A DNA stretch of 64,000 nucleotides from Pantoea nemavictus (GTDB lineage: Bacteria > Pseudomonadota > Gammaproteobacteria > Enterobacterales > Enterobacteriaceae). Shown here piece after piece: positions 22,786 through 30,954 of this stretch. Each line of letters starts with the position of its first letter. Position 1 is the stretch's first letter. Position numbers and translations under genes: made by a program. A model generated the notes under the pieces. That model had not been told where the DNA came from, made no database searches, and saw only the letters and a program-made list of their open reading frames with translations. Location of the stretch: positions 2,666,001-2,730,000 of the forward strand of contig NZ_JBBGZW010000001.1 of the NCBI RefSeq assembly GCF_037479095.1, given 5' to 3'.

Positions 22786-23999
22786 GGATGCTCCGGTTGA
22801 TTCAACAGGGCTTGTAAGCCACTCAGCAGGCCACCGCGCCAACAGAGCGCGTCATGCCCGCCTTCCACCGGCTGGTAATGCACCTGATAACCGGCAGCGT
22901 GCAGTTGCTGCTGTAACTGTTGATTAGCTTGCAAAATTAAGCCTTCGCGCTTGCCCGCTTCCAGCCAGAAGCGCAGCGGCTGGCGTGGTGTAAGGCCACT
23001 CTCCAGCGCCTGTAGCAGCCAACCGTGCGGATTGCCGCGTTCCGGCCACCAGAAGGAGCCGGAGAGGCTGAGCGCATTGCCAAAGGTTTCCGGCCAGTGC
23101 AGCGCGGCATAAACCGAGGCGAGGCCGCCAAAACTTTGCCCGGCGACGATGGTGCTATTGGCCTGCTGGCGATAGGGCACTGACTGGGCAATCTGCGGTA
23201 GGAGTTCTTGCTGGAGAGCTTGCCAAAACTGCGCATTGCACGGCAGCTCGCGGCTGCGGTGGTCGCGGTCGATGATATCGATAAACAGATATACCGCAGG
23301 CGGCAAGGTGCCGGCATCGGTAAGCTGCTGCAGCGGCCCGGCAATCGGCATGTTGTGCGCCCAGAATTGCCCATCCAGCAGGATCGCCAGCGGACGCTGC
23401 GCGGGATTGGCGTCGCCGGTGGTGTAAATCCATACCTTGCGGCTGTTGCCCAATATTGCGCTGTGCCATTGCTGCTGCTGCAGCTCCACGGCTGGCGCCG
23501 TGCCCTTATCTACCGCTTGCCATACCTGCTGATTCGGGGCCTGCGGCAGATGCAGCGGTGAGACACTCATGCCACGTCCGCCAGACCAGCCGCGTAAATA
23601 ATTCAGCGGATCGGCCTGTGCAGTGGGGAATTTATCGCGCCACCAGTTGCGCAGCGAAGACATGTCGGCTTCACCAGAAAAGTCGGTGGCCTGTTCATCG
23701 GGTATTAAACAGTAGCTGCCGCGCCAGTTAGCCGGTAGCGAAGTCTGCCAGTACCAGACGTTAGTGCCCGTCACGCGCATCAGCGACTGTGGTGGGCGGC
23801 GCTGGTGGTGATCGGTGACGCCGGTAATGTTGATCCATACGCGCTGGGTCGACGATTGTGTTTCATCACCTTGCGGGTCGCGCCAGAAGAAGGTGACCTG
23901 ACATTGGCCATCGTCTGCTAACTCAATACGGGGAATCCCCTGGGATTGTTGCGCCTGCCACCAGGCTGCACTGCCGGTTACATCATTTCGCCAGGTCAT
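22770..23999 (-). CDS. fes: Fes, enterobactin esterase
   Basis: Cytoplasmic esterase that hydrolyses ferric enterobactin to release iron. The 409-residue protein (E. coli about 400) has an N-terminal enterochelin-esterase domain and a C-terminal alpha/beta-hydrolase part: LLDGQFWAHNMP, the nucleophile elbow VAGQSFGGLASVYAAL, SLSGSFWWP and the late histidine in PVEGGHDALCWR. It is divergent from fepA and overlaps entF directly; in E. coli ybdZ lies between these two genes. Confidence 0.95.
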   Translation of the reverse strand: MTWRNDVTGSAAWWQAQQSQGIPRIELADDGQCQVTFFWRDPQGDETQSSTQRVWINITGVTDHHQRRPPQSLMRVTGTNVWYWQTSLPANWRGSYCLIPDEQATDFSGEADMSSLRNWWRDKFPTAQADPLNYLRGWSGGRGMSVSPLHLPQAPNQQVWQAVDKGTAPAVELQQQQWHSAILGNSRKVWIYTTGDANPAQRPLAILLDGQFWAHNMPIAGPLQQLTDAGTLPPAVYLFIDIIDRDHRSRELPCNAQFWQALQQELLPQIAQSVPYRQQANSTIVAGQSFGGLASVYAALHWPETFGNALSLSGSFWWPERGNPHGWLLQALESGLTPRQPLRFWLEAGKREGLILQANQQLQQQLHAAGYQVHYQPVEGGHDALCWRGGLLSGLQALLNQPEHPCPNP

Positions 24000-24051
24000 A
24001 GGGCTGCCAGTCGGTGTTTACGCGGAGATTTACATAAGCTTGATGAATAAT

Positions 24052-24070
24052 ACTATTGATAATAATTTGC
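24052..24070. promoter_or_regulatory. Fur-box-like site, fes/fepA divergent region
   Basis: The 19-mer matches 13 of 19 bases of the Fur consensus, with an unbroken TGATAAT core. It lies 52 bases from the fes start and 186 from the fepA start. Confidence 0.6.
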
Positions 24071-24123
24071 ATTTGCAATAGGGTGACTGCGCTCAAAAAT
24101 GAGCACGCTCGTTCCGCCTGATG

Positions 24124-24139
24124 CTTACCGTTCGGTAAG
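24124..24139. promoter_or_regulatory. Perfect palindrome in the fepA upstream region
   Basis: CTTACCG-TT-CGGTAAG is a perfect 7-bp inverted repeat 117 bases before the fepA start. It is unlike a Fur box. The shape resembles a TetR-family operator, but it could be an RNA hairpin in the fepA leader. The function is not known. Confidence 0.4.
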
Positions 24140-24256
24140 GTTGCGCTACGGATGGTTTGAAGGGTCTGGAACTGGGCGCGATAGGAACAGGGATCTTCTC
24201 ACCGGCTCGCCAGTCAGCATGCAACGGCTTTTGCTGGCCATCCAGGAACGTATAAA

Positions 24257-26527
24257 ATGAAAAATTACTCGCGGTTATCATTAGCTATTCTTCTTGAATT
24301 GGGGCTCAGCGCCTCACTGTTCTCCAGCGGCGCCTGGGCAGCAGAGACTTCCTCCAGCAAAACCTCAGCGAGCACCACTGACGCACAATCGATGGACGGC
24401 GGCACCTTAATGGTTACCGCGCAGCAGCAGAACCTGCAGGCGCCGGGCGTCTCAACCATCACCGCCGACGAAATCAAAAAGCATCCGCCCGCGCGCGATG
24501 TATCAGAAATTATCCGTACCATGCCAGGCGTGAACCTGACCGGTAACTCCACCAGCGGCCAGCGCGGCAACAATCGCCAGATCGATATTCGTGGCATGGG
24601 CCCAGAAAATACCCTGATCATGGTGGATGGCATGCCGATCACCAGCCGCAACTCGGTGCGCCTTGGCTGGCGTGGCGAGCGTGATACGCGCGGTGATACT
24701 AACTGGGTGCCGCCGGAGATGATCGACCATATCGACGTGATTCGTGGACCTGCAGCGGTACGTTACGGTAACGGTGCAGCGGGCGGCGTGGTGAATATCA
24801 TCACCAAAAAACAGACCGATCAGCAGTGGCACGGTTCATGGAACACCTATTACAACGTGCCAGAACACAAAGCCGAAGGCGCCACTAAACGCACCAACTT
24901 CAGCCTGGAAGGACCGCTGGGCGATGATTTCAACTTCCGTTTGTACGGCGGTTTAGCCAAAACGCAGGCCGATGCCTATGACATCAATGAAGGTCATGCG
25001 GCGGCGCGTACCGGTAGCTATGCCGGCAGTTATCCATCGGGCCGCGAAGGCTCGGTGAATAAAGATATTAATGCATTACTGAGCTGGGCATTTGCGCCGA
25101 TGCAAACGCTGGAGCTACAGGCCGGCTTCAGCCGTCAGGGCAACCTTTATGCCGGCGATACGCAGAACACTAACACCAGCGCGCTGGTGAAAAGCCTGTA
25201 CGGTGATGAAACCAACCGCCTGTATCGTCAAAACGTCTCACTGAAGTGGACCGGCGCGTGGGATAACGGCGTCAGTACCAATACCTACGCGCGTTATGAG
25301 AAAACCCGCAATTCGCGCATCAACGAAGGTTTGGCGGGCGGCACCGAAGGTATCTTCTCCAACAGCGGTTTTAACACCATTCAGCTGGATGATGTGCTGC
25401 TGCACAGCGAAGTCAGTATTCCGTTTGAACTGCTGTTTAATCAAACCGCGACGCTGGGTACCGAATGGAACCAGCAGCGCATGAAAGATGGTTCATCCAA
25501 CGCCCAGGCGGCGAACTACGGCGCGGTGCCGGGCATCGACAACACTGGCCGCAGCCCCTATTCCCAGGCGGAGATTTTCTCACTGTTCGCTGAAGACAAC
25601 ATGGAGCTGACCGACAGCACCATGCTGACGCCAAGCCTGCGTTTCGATCACCACTCAATTGTGGGCAATAACTGGAGTCCGTCGCTCAATTTGTCGCAAG
25701 GTCTGGGCGATGACTTCACGCTGAAGATGGGCATCGGGCGCGCTTATAAAGCGCCGAGCCTGTATCAAACCAACCCAAACTATCTGCTGTACAGCAATGG
25801 CCAGGGTTGCGCTGCCAGCACCGGCCCCTGTTATCTGCAAGGTAACAGCGATCTGAAAGCCGAAAATAGCATCAACAAAGAGGTGGGACTGGAGTGGAAA
25901 CACGAAGGTTATCAGGCCGGTTTGACTTGGTTCCGCAACGATTATCGCAACAAGATCGAAGCCGGTTACTCGCCAGCGGGCAAAGCCTCTAACGGCACCA
26001 CCGATATTTATAAGTGGGAAAACGTACCGAAAGCGGTGGTGGAAGGGCTGGAAGGTACGGTTAACGTGCCGTTCTCCGACAGCGTGACGTGGAACAACAA
26101 CTTCACCTATATGCTGCAGAGTAAGAACAAAGAGACCGGCGATCGCTTATCGGTGATTCCGGAGTACACGCTGAACTCGACGCTGAGCTGGCAGGCAACG
26201 CAGGATCTGTCGCTGCAAACCACGCTGACCTGGTACGGCACACAAACGCCGAAGAAGTATGATTACAAAGGCAATGCTTCGACCGGCAGCGCGACTGATA
26301 AAGTCAGTCCTTACTCGATTATCGGCATGAGCGGCACCTACGATATCAACAAGTACGCCAGCGTCACGGTGGGTATCGATAATCTGTTCGATAAGCGTCA
26401 CTATCGTGAGGGCAATGCGCAAACCACCGGCAACGCCAACACCAACTCTTATCTGTATGGTGCGGGTGCCAATACCTATAACGAATCAGGTCGTACTTAC
26501 TTTATGAGCCTGAATACCCATTTCTAA
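24257..26527 (+). CDS. fepA: FepA, TonB-dependent ferric-enterobactin receptor
   Basis: Outer-membrane beta-barrel receptor of 756 residues (E. coli precursor 746). A signal peptide ends near GAWAAE; a TonB-box-like segment (TLMVTA, about residues 50-55) leads into the plug domain (QAPGVSTITADEIKKHPPAR; GMGPENTLIMVDGMPI; IRGPAAVRYGNGAAGGVVNI). The barrel follows, with LRFDHHSIVGNNWSPSLN and YKAPSLYQTNPNY as in E. coli FepA, ending in aromatic YFMSLNTHF. It is divergent from fes. Its stop is only 6 bases from that of convergent pmrB. entD, beside fepA in E. coli, is absent. Confidence 0.97.
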   Translation: MKNYSRLSLAILLELGLSASLFSSGAWAAETSSSKTSASTTDAQSMDGGTLMVTAQQQNLQAPGVSTITADEIKKHPPARDVSEIIRTMPGVNLTGNSTSGQRGNNRQIDIRGMGPENTLIMVDGMPITSRNSVRLGWRGERDTRGDTNWVPPEMIDHIDVIRGPAAVRYGNGAAGGVVNIITKKQTDQQWHGSWNTYYNVPEHKAEGATKRTNFSLEGPLGDDFNFRLYGGLAKTQADAYDINEGHAAARTGSYAGSYPSGREGSVNKDINALLSWAFAPMQTLELQAGFSRQGNLYAGDTQNTNTSALVKSLYGDETNRLYRQNVSLKWTGAWDNGVSTNTYARYEKTRNSRINEGLAGGTEGIFSNSGFNTIQLDDVLLHSEVSIPFELLFNQTATLGTEWNQQRMKDGSSNAQAANYGAVPGIDNTGRSPYSQAEIFSLFAEDNMELTDSTMLTPSLRFDHHSIVGNNWSPSLNLSQGLGDDFTLKMGIGRAYKAPSLYQTNPNYLLYSNGQGCAASTGPCYLQGNSDLKAENSINKEVGLEWKHEGYQAGLTWFRNDYRNKIEAGYSPAGKASNGTTDIYKWENVPKAVVEGLEGTVNVPFSDSVTWNNNFTYMLQSKNKETGDRLSVIPEYTLNSTLSWQATQDLSLQTTLTWYGTQTPKKYDYKGNASTGSATDKVSPYSIIGMSGTYDINKYASVTVGIDNLFDKRHYREGNAQTTGNANTNSYLYGAGANTYNESGRTYFMSLNTHF

Positions 26528-26533
26528 GGCGAG

Positions 26534-27595
26534 TTAGCCAATAAGTTGATGCGGTAAATAGCAGCGGGCAATCAGTCCGCTGCTATCCTCACGATTGACC
26601 AGTTCCAGCCTGCCGCGATGCATCTGCACGATGCGCAGCACGATATTCAGACCCAGCCCGCTACCGCCGTAACGCTGATCGCGTCGACGGAATGCCTGCG
26701 TCAGCTCTTCCGCGGCGGCGGTATCAATGCCCGGTCCCTGATCCCACACTTCAATAATCACCTGCTGCTTGTCCTGCTGCATTTTCACCGCTACCTCGCT
26801 GCCTTCCGGGCTGTAGCGTGAAGCGTTCTCCAGCAGATTGCGCAGCATCAAACGTAGCAGCACCGCTTCGCCTTGCTGCGGCACATCGTTGACCTGCGGC
26901 CAGTGCAGCGTTTGCTGGCGCTGTTGCAACAGCTCTGCCATTTCCGGTTCCAGCGGCTGCATGATGTCTTTCTGCCACAGCAACTGCTGATAGTGACCGC
27001 CAGCCAGCGCCTGACCGGCGCGCGACAGCATCAGCAACTGTTCAACGGTGTGCATCAGCTGGTCGATGCGTTCGATCAGCATCTCGCTTTGCGGCACGTT
27101 CTGCTGGTGCAGCAGCTCCAGATGCAGGCGCAATCCCGCCAGCGGCGTGCGCAGCTCGTGCGCCGCGTCGGCGGTGAATAATCGCTCCTGCTGTAGCGTG
27201 TGATCGAGGCGTGAAAATAGCTGGTTGATCGCGGTGGTGACCGCCACGATCTCATCCATCTCGGAATAGACCGGCAACGGCGTCAGGTTATCCGCTGATC
27301 GGTGTGCGAGGCTGTCTTGCAGCGATTTCAGCGGGCGGATGATCCAGGTAATCGCCCAAAACGACAGCAGCAAGGTGAGGGCGACCATCACTAAGGAGGG
27401 CAGAAGCAGCGAGGCGATCGCTTCGCGAATCTCATTTTCGACACGATCGTTACGCGCCTGAGCGGAAAGCGTTTCATTGACTAAAAAACTGATCTGCTCG
27501 CGGCTCTCATGCCACAGCCAGATGGCGCTCATCACCTGACAGGTGAGGAGAATCAGCGCCAGCATAATCAGTAACCGCTGACGCATGCTGTTCAT
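26534..27595 (-). CDS. pmrB: PmrB/BasS-type sensor histidine kinase
   Basis: Membrane histidine kinase of 353 residues with two transmembrane helices (about 8-27 and 62-84), a HAMP segment, the phosphoacceptor His146 in FTADAAHELRTPL, and an ATPase domain with LLENASRYSP, DQGPGI and GGSGLGLNI. The periplasmic loop is only about 33 residues and holds two ExxE motifs (30-33 and 55-58), the iron-binding signature of Salmonella PmrB. It overlaps pmrA by 4 bases. The PmrB name rests on loop length, ExxE motifs and the paired regulator; a QseC-like relative is less likely. Confidence 0.85.
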   Translation of the reverse strand: MNSMRQRLLIMLALILLTCQVMSAIWLWHESREQISFLVNETLSAQARNDRVENEIREAIASLLLPSLVMVALTLLLSFWAITWIIRPLKSLQDSLAHRSADNLTPLPVYSEMDEIVAVTTAINQLFSRLDHTLQQERLFTADAAHELRTPLAGLRLHLELLHQQNVPQSEMLIERIDQLMHTVEQLLMLSRAGQALAGGHYQQLLWQKDIMQPLEPEMAELLQQRQQTLHWPQVNDVPQQGEAVLLRLMLRNLLENASRYSPEGSEVAVKMQQDKQQVIIEVWDQGPGIDTAAAEELTQAFRRRDQRYGGSGLGLNIVLRIVQMHRGRLELVNREDSSGLIARCYLPHQLIG

Positions 27596-28254
27596 TCGCG
27601 GATTTCCAGACGATAACCGACGCCACGCACAGTTTTGATACGATCTTTTCCCAGCTTGCGACGCAGATTGTGGATGTGAACTTCGAGGGTGTTGGATCCA
27701 GGATCGTCATTCCAGCTGTAGAGATCCTGCTGCAGCGTTTCACGATGAACATTTTGCCCAACGCGCATCAGCAAACGGGTGAGCAGTGCGAACTCTTTCG
27801 GCGTGATCTCCAGCGGATGTTCTTCCAGTAGCACCTGTTGTGAACTGAGGTTGAGCGTCAGATCGCCCTGTTGCAGCAGATTATCGCTGTGGCCCTGATA
27901 ACGGCGGATCAGCGCCCGCACGCGAGCCTGCAGCTCGACCAGCGCAAACGGCTTCACCAGATAATCATCGGCGCCGGCATCCAGGCCATCAACGCGATCC
28001 TCCAGCGCATCGCGCGCTGTGAGGATCAACACCGGTACGGCAATGCCGTCGCGGCGCCACTGTCGTAGCAATGAAGCGCCATCGCGATCCGGCAAACCCA
28101 GATCGAGCACGATCAGGCTGTACTGACCGCTGCGCAACATGGCGTTACTCTCGGCGGCGGTGCTGGCGCAGTCGATAGCGTAACCTTGTGCGCTGAGCGC
28201 TTGCGCCAGACCCGATTGCAACAGCGCATCATCTTCGACAATTAGCAGTTTCAT
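27592..28254 (-). CDS. pmrA: PmrA/BasR-type response regulator
   Basis: OmpR-family regulator of 220 residues. The receiver domain has the acidic pocket EDD (7-9), phosphoacceptor Asp51 in LIVLDLGLPD and the lysine in YLVKPF (about 101). The winged-helix C-terminal domain includes EITPKEFALLTRLL and NTLEVHIHNLRRKLG. The PmrA regulon in other enterics modifies lipid A and gives polymyxin resistance. The ATG overlaps the dacB stop (TGATG), placing it inside a dacB-pmrA-pmrB operon. Confidence 0.88.
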   Translation of the reverse strand: MKLLIVEDDALLQSGLAQALSAQGYAIDCASTAAESNAMLRSGQYSLIVLDLGLPDRDGASLLRQWRRDGIAVPVLILTARDALEDRVDGLDAGADDYLVKPFALVELQARVRALIRRYQGHSDNLLQQGDLTLNLSSQQVLLEEHPLEITPKEFALLTRLLMRVGQNVHRETLQQDLYSWNDDPGSNTLEVHIHNLRRKLGKDRIKTVRGVGYRLEIRE

Positions 28255-29687
28255 CAGTTGTTTTTATTGATATCCGTGTAGAGGCGGCTCTCAAAACGTA
28301 CCAATGGAATGCGGCGCGTTTTCTGATCTTCCGGCGGCACAGCATAGCCGGACAGGAACTGCACAAAGGCCACGCGCGCACCGCTGGAGGTGGTGATGAA
28401 TCCAGCCAGATTATAGACGCCCTGCAGTGAACCGGTTTTCGCCGAGACTTTGCCGTCGAGGCCTGCTTCATGCAGACCGCCACGATATTGCAGCGTGCCG
28501 TCGTAACCGGCCAGCGGCAGCATCGAAATATAATTCAGCGTCGAGTCGTTTTTCGCAATGAATTGCAGCACTTGCATCATGGTATCTGGTGCAATCAAAT
28601 CATGACGCGACAGTCCTGAGCCATCCACCTGAATGCTGTTGCCCATATCGACACCGGCTTTTTCACGCAGAATGCGGCGTACCGCATCCGAACCCGCGCG
28701 GAAAGTGCCCGGCACGTTGAAGTAGTGATGGCCGATGGTGCGGAACACGGTATCGGCAATCATGTTGTCCGATTTTTTCAGCATGGTATGCAGCAGCGTG
28801 TGCAGCGGCGCAGATTGCGTTGAAGCCAGCACGGTGCCCGGCGAGGTCACTTGCGCCTGACGCACCAGATGGCCGCTGTAATCGATATCGGCGGCACGCA
28901 GTTCGGCTTTAAGGATCTCACCGGCCCACGCGGCACCGTCCTGCACGGCAAATGCCAGCGGCAGCGGCTCAGCGCGTTGACGCATACAGCCGGTTAAGGT
29001 GTAGCGATTGAGCTCGCCCGGCACCACATCCAGCTCGCAATATTGCCCATCACCACTGTTACGTCCGATGGTGCGCACCTGGCTGAACATATGTGCCGGG
29101 TAATAGGAGGCAATGCGCACGAAGGCATTTTCGCCCGGCGTATTGGCGCTATATAGCGATACTGAGAAACAGTTTTTATCGACAATCGCAGCACCTGGCG
29201 GTGCACTAAAGCACTGCGTCAAATCGTTCCATGGCCAGCCGGGCGCCATATCGTGGCTGGCGAACACCGAGGTGTCGACCACCAGATTGCCTTTAATATG
29301 CGTGATGCCCTGTTTTTTCAGCGCGGCCACCATATTGCGCAGATCCTGACGGCTCAACGTTGGATCGCCGCCGAAACGCGCGACCAGATCGCCATTCAGG
29401 GTGCCATCATTGACCGCGCCTTTGGTCTCCATGGTGGTCTGGAAACGGAAGTCAGGACCGAGTTCCAGCAGGGCCGCCAGCGCCGTCACCACTTTCATGG
29501 TGCTGGCCGGTAATGCCATCTGTTTGCCGTGATAATCGATTATCGGGGTTGATGCGCCCACTTTTTGTACCATCAGCGCCAGGTTTGCGCCGTCTGGCAA
29601 ATACTGCATGTATTCTTCAACGGGAGCTGCTTGTGCCTGCAGCATAAACGCACAGGTTAATCCGGTAACAAGTCGTGAAAATCGCAT
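28254..29687 (-). CDS. dacB: DacB (PBP4), D-alanyl-D-alanine carboxypeptidase/endopeptidase
   Basis: Periplasmic low-molecular-weight penicillin-binding protein that trims and cleaves peptidoglycan cross-bridges. The start at MRFSRLVTGLTCAF gives a signal peptide (cleavage near QAQA) and 477 residues, the E. coli length; the longer open frame upstream runs through the greA leader. Active-site motifs: SxxK at Ser62-Lys65 (STMK), the SDN in MLKKSDNMIAD and the KTG in SAKTGSLQGV. It is divergent from greA and overlaps pmrA downstream. Confidence 0.97.
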   Translation of the reverse strand: MRFSRLVTGLTCAFMLQAQAAPVEEYMQYLPDGANLALMVQKVGASTPIIDYHGKQMALPASTMKVVTALAALLELGPDFRFQTTMETKGAVNDGTLNGDLVARFGGDPTLSRQDLRNMVAALKKQGITHIKGNLVVDTSVFASHDMAPGWPWNDLTQCFSAPPGAAIVDKNCFSVSLYSANTPGENAFVRIASYYPAHMFSQVRTIGRNSGDGQYCELDVVPGELNRYTLTGCMRQRAEPLPLAFAVQDGAAWAGEILKAELRAADIDYSGHLVRQAQVTSPGTVLASTQSAPLHTLLHTMLKKSDNMIADTVFRTIGHHYFNVPGTFRAGSDAVRRILREKAGVDMGNSIQVDGSGLSRHDLIAPDTMMQVLQFIAKNDSTLNYISMLPLAGYDGTLQYRGGLHEAGLDGKVSAKTGSLQGVYNLAGFITTSSGARVAFVQFLSGYAVPPEDQKTRRIPLVRFESRLYTDINKNN

Positions 29688-29762
29688 AATCTCGCGGTAA
29701 CTGACGGGTGAAGGCGTCAATACTACGTCCCCGGACGGTGCAAAGTAAACGATGACCCACAG

Positions 29763-29790
29763 GGAACTCTGGGGTAAAATACGTATCAAA
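29763..29790 (+). promoter_or_regulatory. Candidate sigma-E promoter of greA
   Basis: GGAACT (29763-29768) and TCAAA (29786-29790) are spaced 17 bases apart, close to the sigma-E consensus. A sigma-70-like TAAAAT lies at 29775-29780 between them. E. coli greA also has a sigma-E promoter, so conservation is plausible. Confidence 0.5.
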
Positions 29791-29803
29791 ATGCAAAACC
29801 GAA

Positions 29804-29839
29804 CCTGACCCGGAAAGCTTTCCGGGTCAGGCTTCTTTT
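29804..29839 (+). ncRNA. greA leader terminator (GraL-like small RNA 3' end)
   Basis: A perfect 28-base palindrome (29804-29831) followed by CTTCTTTT makes a strong intrinsic terminator 95 bases before greA. In E. coli a terminator in the same place produces GraL, a short RNA from the greA leader. Transcripts started at the promoter just upstream would be roughly 40-50 nt. RNA production itself is inferred. Confidence 0.6.
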
Positions 29840-29933
29840 GCTTGTGAAAAGAGGTAACGCGCCGCAGAAGCTGTTTTCTGCTGTCACCGGTCAGGATGAC
29901 GCCGTTAACCAGGATAGATGACGAGGAGCCAAA

Positions 29934-30410
29934 ATGAATCAGATTCCGATGACGTTGAAAGGCGCTGAGAAGCTGCGCGAAGAGCTGAACGAACTGAAAT
30001 CCGTAAAGCGTCCGCGCATTATCGCCTCCATCGCCACAGCCCGTGAGCACGGCGATTTAAAAGAGAATGCCGAATATCATGCGGCTCGCGAAGAACAAGG
30101 TTTTTGCGAGGGTCGTATTCAGGAGATCGAAGCTAAGCTCTCCAATGCGCAGGTGATTGATATCACTGCAATGCCGAAAACCGGCCGCGTTATTTTTGGC
30201 GCAACCGTGACCATTCTGAATGTGGAAACGGATGAAGAGTTCACCTACCGCATCGTGGGTGACGATGAAGCTGACTTCAAACAGAACCTGATCTCCGTGA
30301 ATTCGCCGATGGCGCGTGGATTGGTGGGAAAATCAGCGGATGATGTCGCGATTGTCAAAACCCCGGGTGGGGATGTGGAATATGAAGTGCTGAAGGTGGA
30401 ATACCTTTAA
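29934..30410 (+). CDS. greA: GreA, transcript cleavage factor
   Basis: Rescues backtracked RNA polymerase by stimulating cleavage of the nascent RNA 3' end. The 158-residue protein is the E. coli length. It has the N-terminal coiled coil with the acidic tip [11 protein letters not shown] (about residues 38-48; the catalytic Asp-Leu-Lys-Glu-Asn loop) and the C-terminal FKBP-like domain. It is divergent from dacB, and GAGGAG lies just before its ATG. Confidence 0.98.
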   Translation: MNQIPMTLKGAEKLREELNELKSVKRPRIIASIATAREHGDLKENAEYHAAREEQGFCEGRIQEIEAKLSNAQVIDITAMPKTGRVIFGATVTILNVETDEEFTYRIVGDDEADFKQNLISVNSPMARGLVGKSADDVAIVKTPGGDVEYEVLKVEYL

Positions 30411-30459
30411 GATATTGCTACGCTTTGCAATATGTCGCTGCATTTTGTAAAGAAAGGAA

Positions 30460-30481
30460 AAAGGCCGCATTGCGGCCTTTT
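30460..30481. terminator. Terminator between greA and yhbY
   Basis: AAAGGCCGCA and TGCGGCCTTT form a 10-bp stem with a minimal loop between the convergent genes; it could act on both strands. Confidence 0.7.
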
Positions 30482-30535
30482 ATCACATGCAGGAGCGTGG
30501 CACTTTCTTTGCCCGTCGCCGCCTTTAGGGCATGA

Positions 30536-30829
30536 TTAACGCGGAAGAGTGATTTTACGCTCTTTGGCAGGGCGATATAGCACCAGCGTGTTGCCGATGA
30601 CCTGTACGTTGCCTGCTTTAGTTTCACGCACGATAGCGTCAACGATCAGCTGCTTGGTTTCACGATCTTCCGAGGCAATTTTTACCTTGATCAATTCGTG
30701 ATGCTCGAGCGCCAGTTCGATTTCGGCGAGCACGCCTTCAGTTAGGCCATTACCGCCCAGCATGACAACCGGCTTAAGCGGATGGGCAAGGCCTTTCAGG
30801 TGCTGTTTTTGTTTGGTACTCAGATTCAT
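30536..30829 (-). CDS. yhbY: YhbY, CRM-domain ribosome-associated protein
   Basis: RNA-binding protein of 97 residues, the E. coli length, made of a single CRM domain. It binds pre-50S particles in E. coli and is thought to help ribosome assembly. The GxxG loop lies in [13 protein letters not shown] (about residues 22-34). It is divergent from rlmE, which modifies 23S rRNA in the same assembly pathway. Confidence 0.95.
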   Translation of the reverse strand: MNLSTKQKQHLKGLAHPLKPVVMLGGNGLTEGVLAEIELALEHHELIKVKIASEDRETKQLIVDAIVRETKAGNVQVIGNTLVLYRPAKERKITLPR

Positions 30830-30954
30830 CGTATTTTTTGCTTACTCAGGGATTGAAAACGGTTCATTCTACCGCCATCTCGGGTATATCGCCAAATCAA
30901 CGCGACCATTGCGTGCTGATTTATCGCTACGATGACGATTTAATTGGAAAAATT

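Noticed and set aside
24093..24281. 62-codon minus-strand frame in the fes/fepA intergenic region
   Set aside because: It overlaps the fepA start and ribosome site, with no family resemblance; treated as chance.
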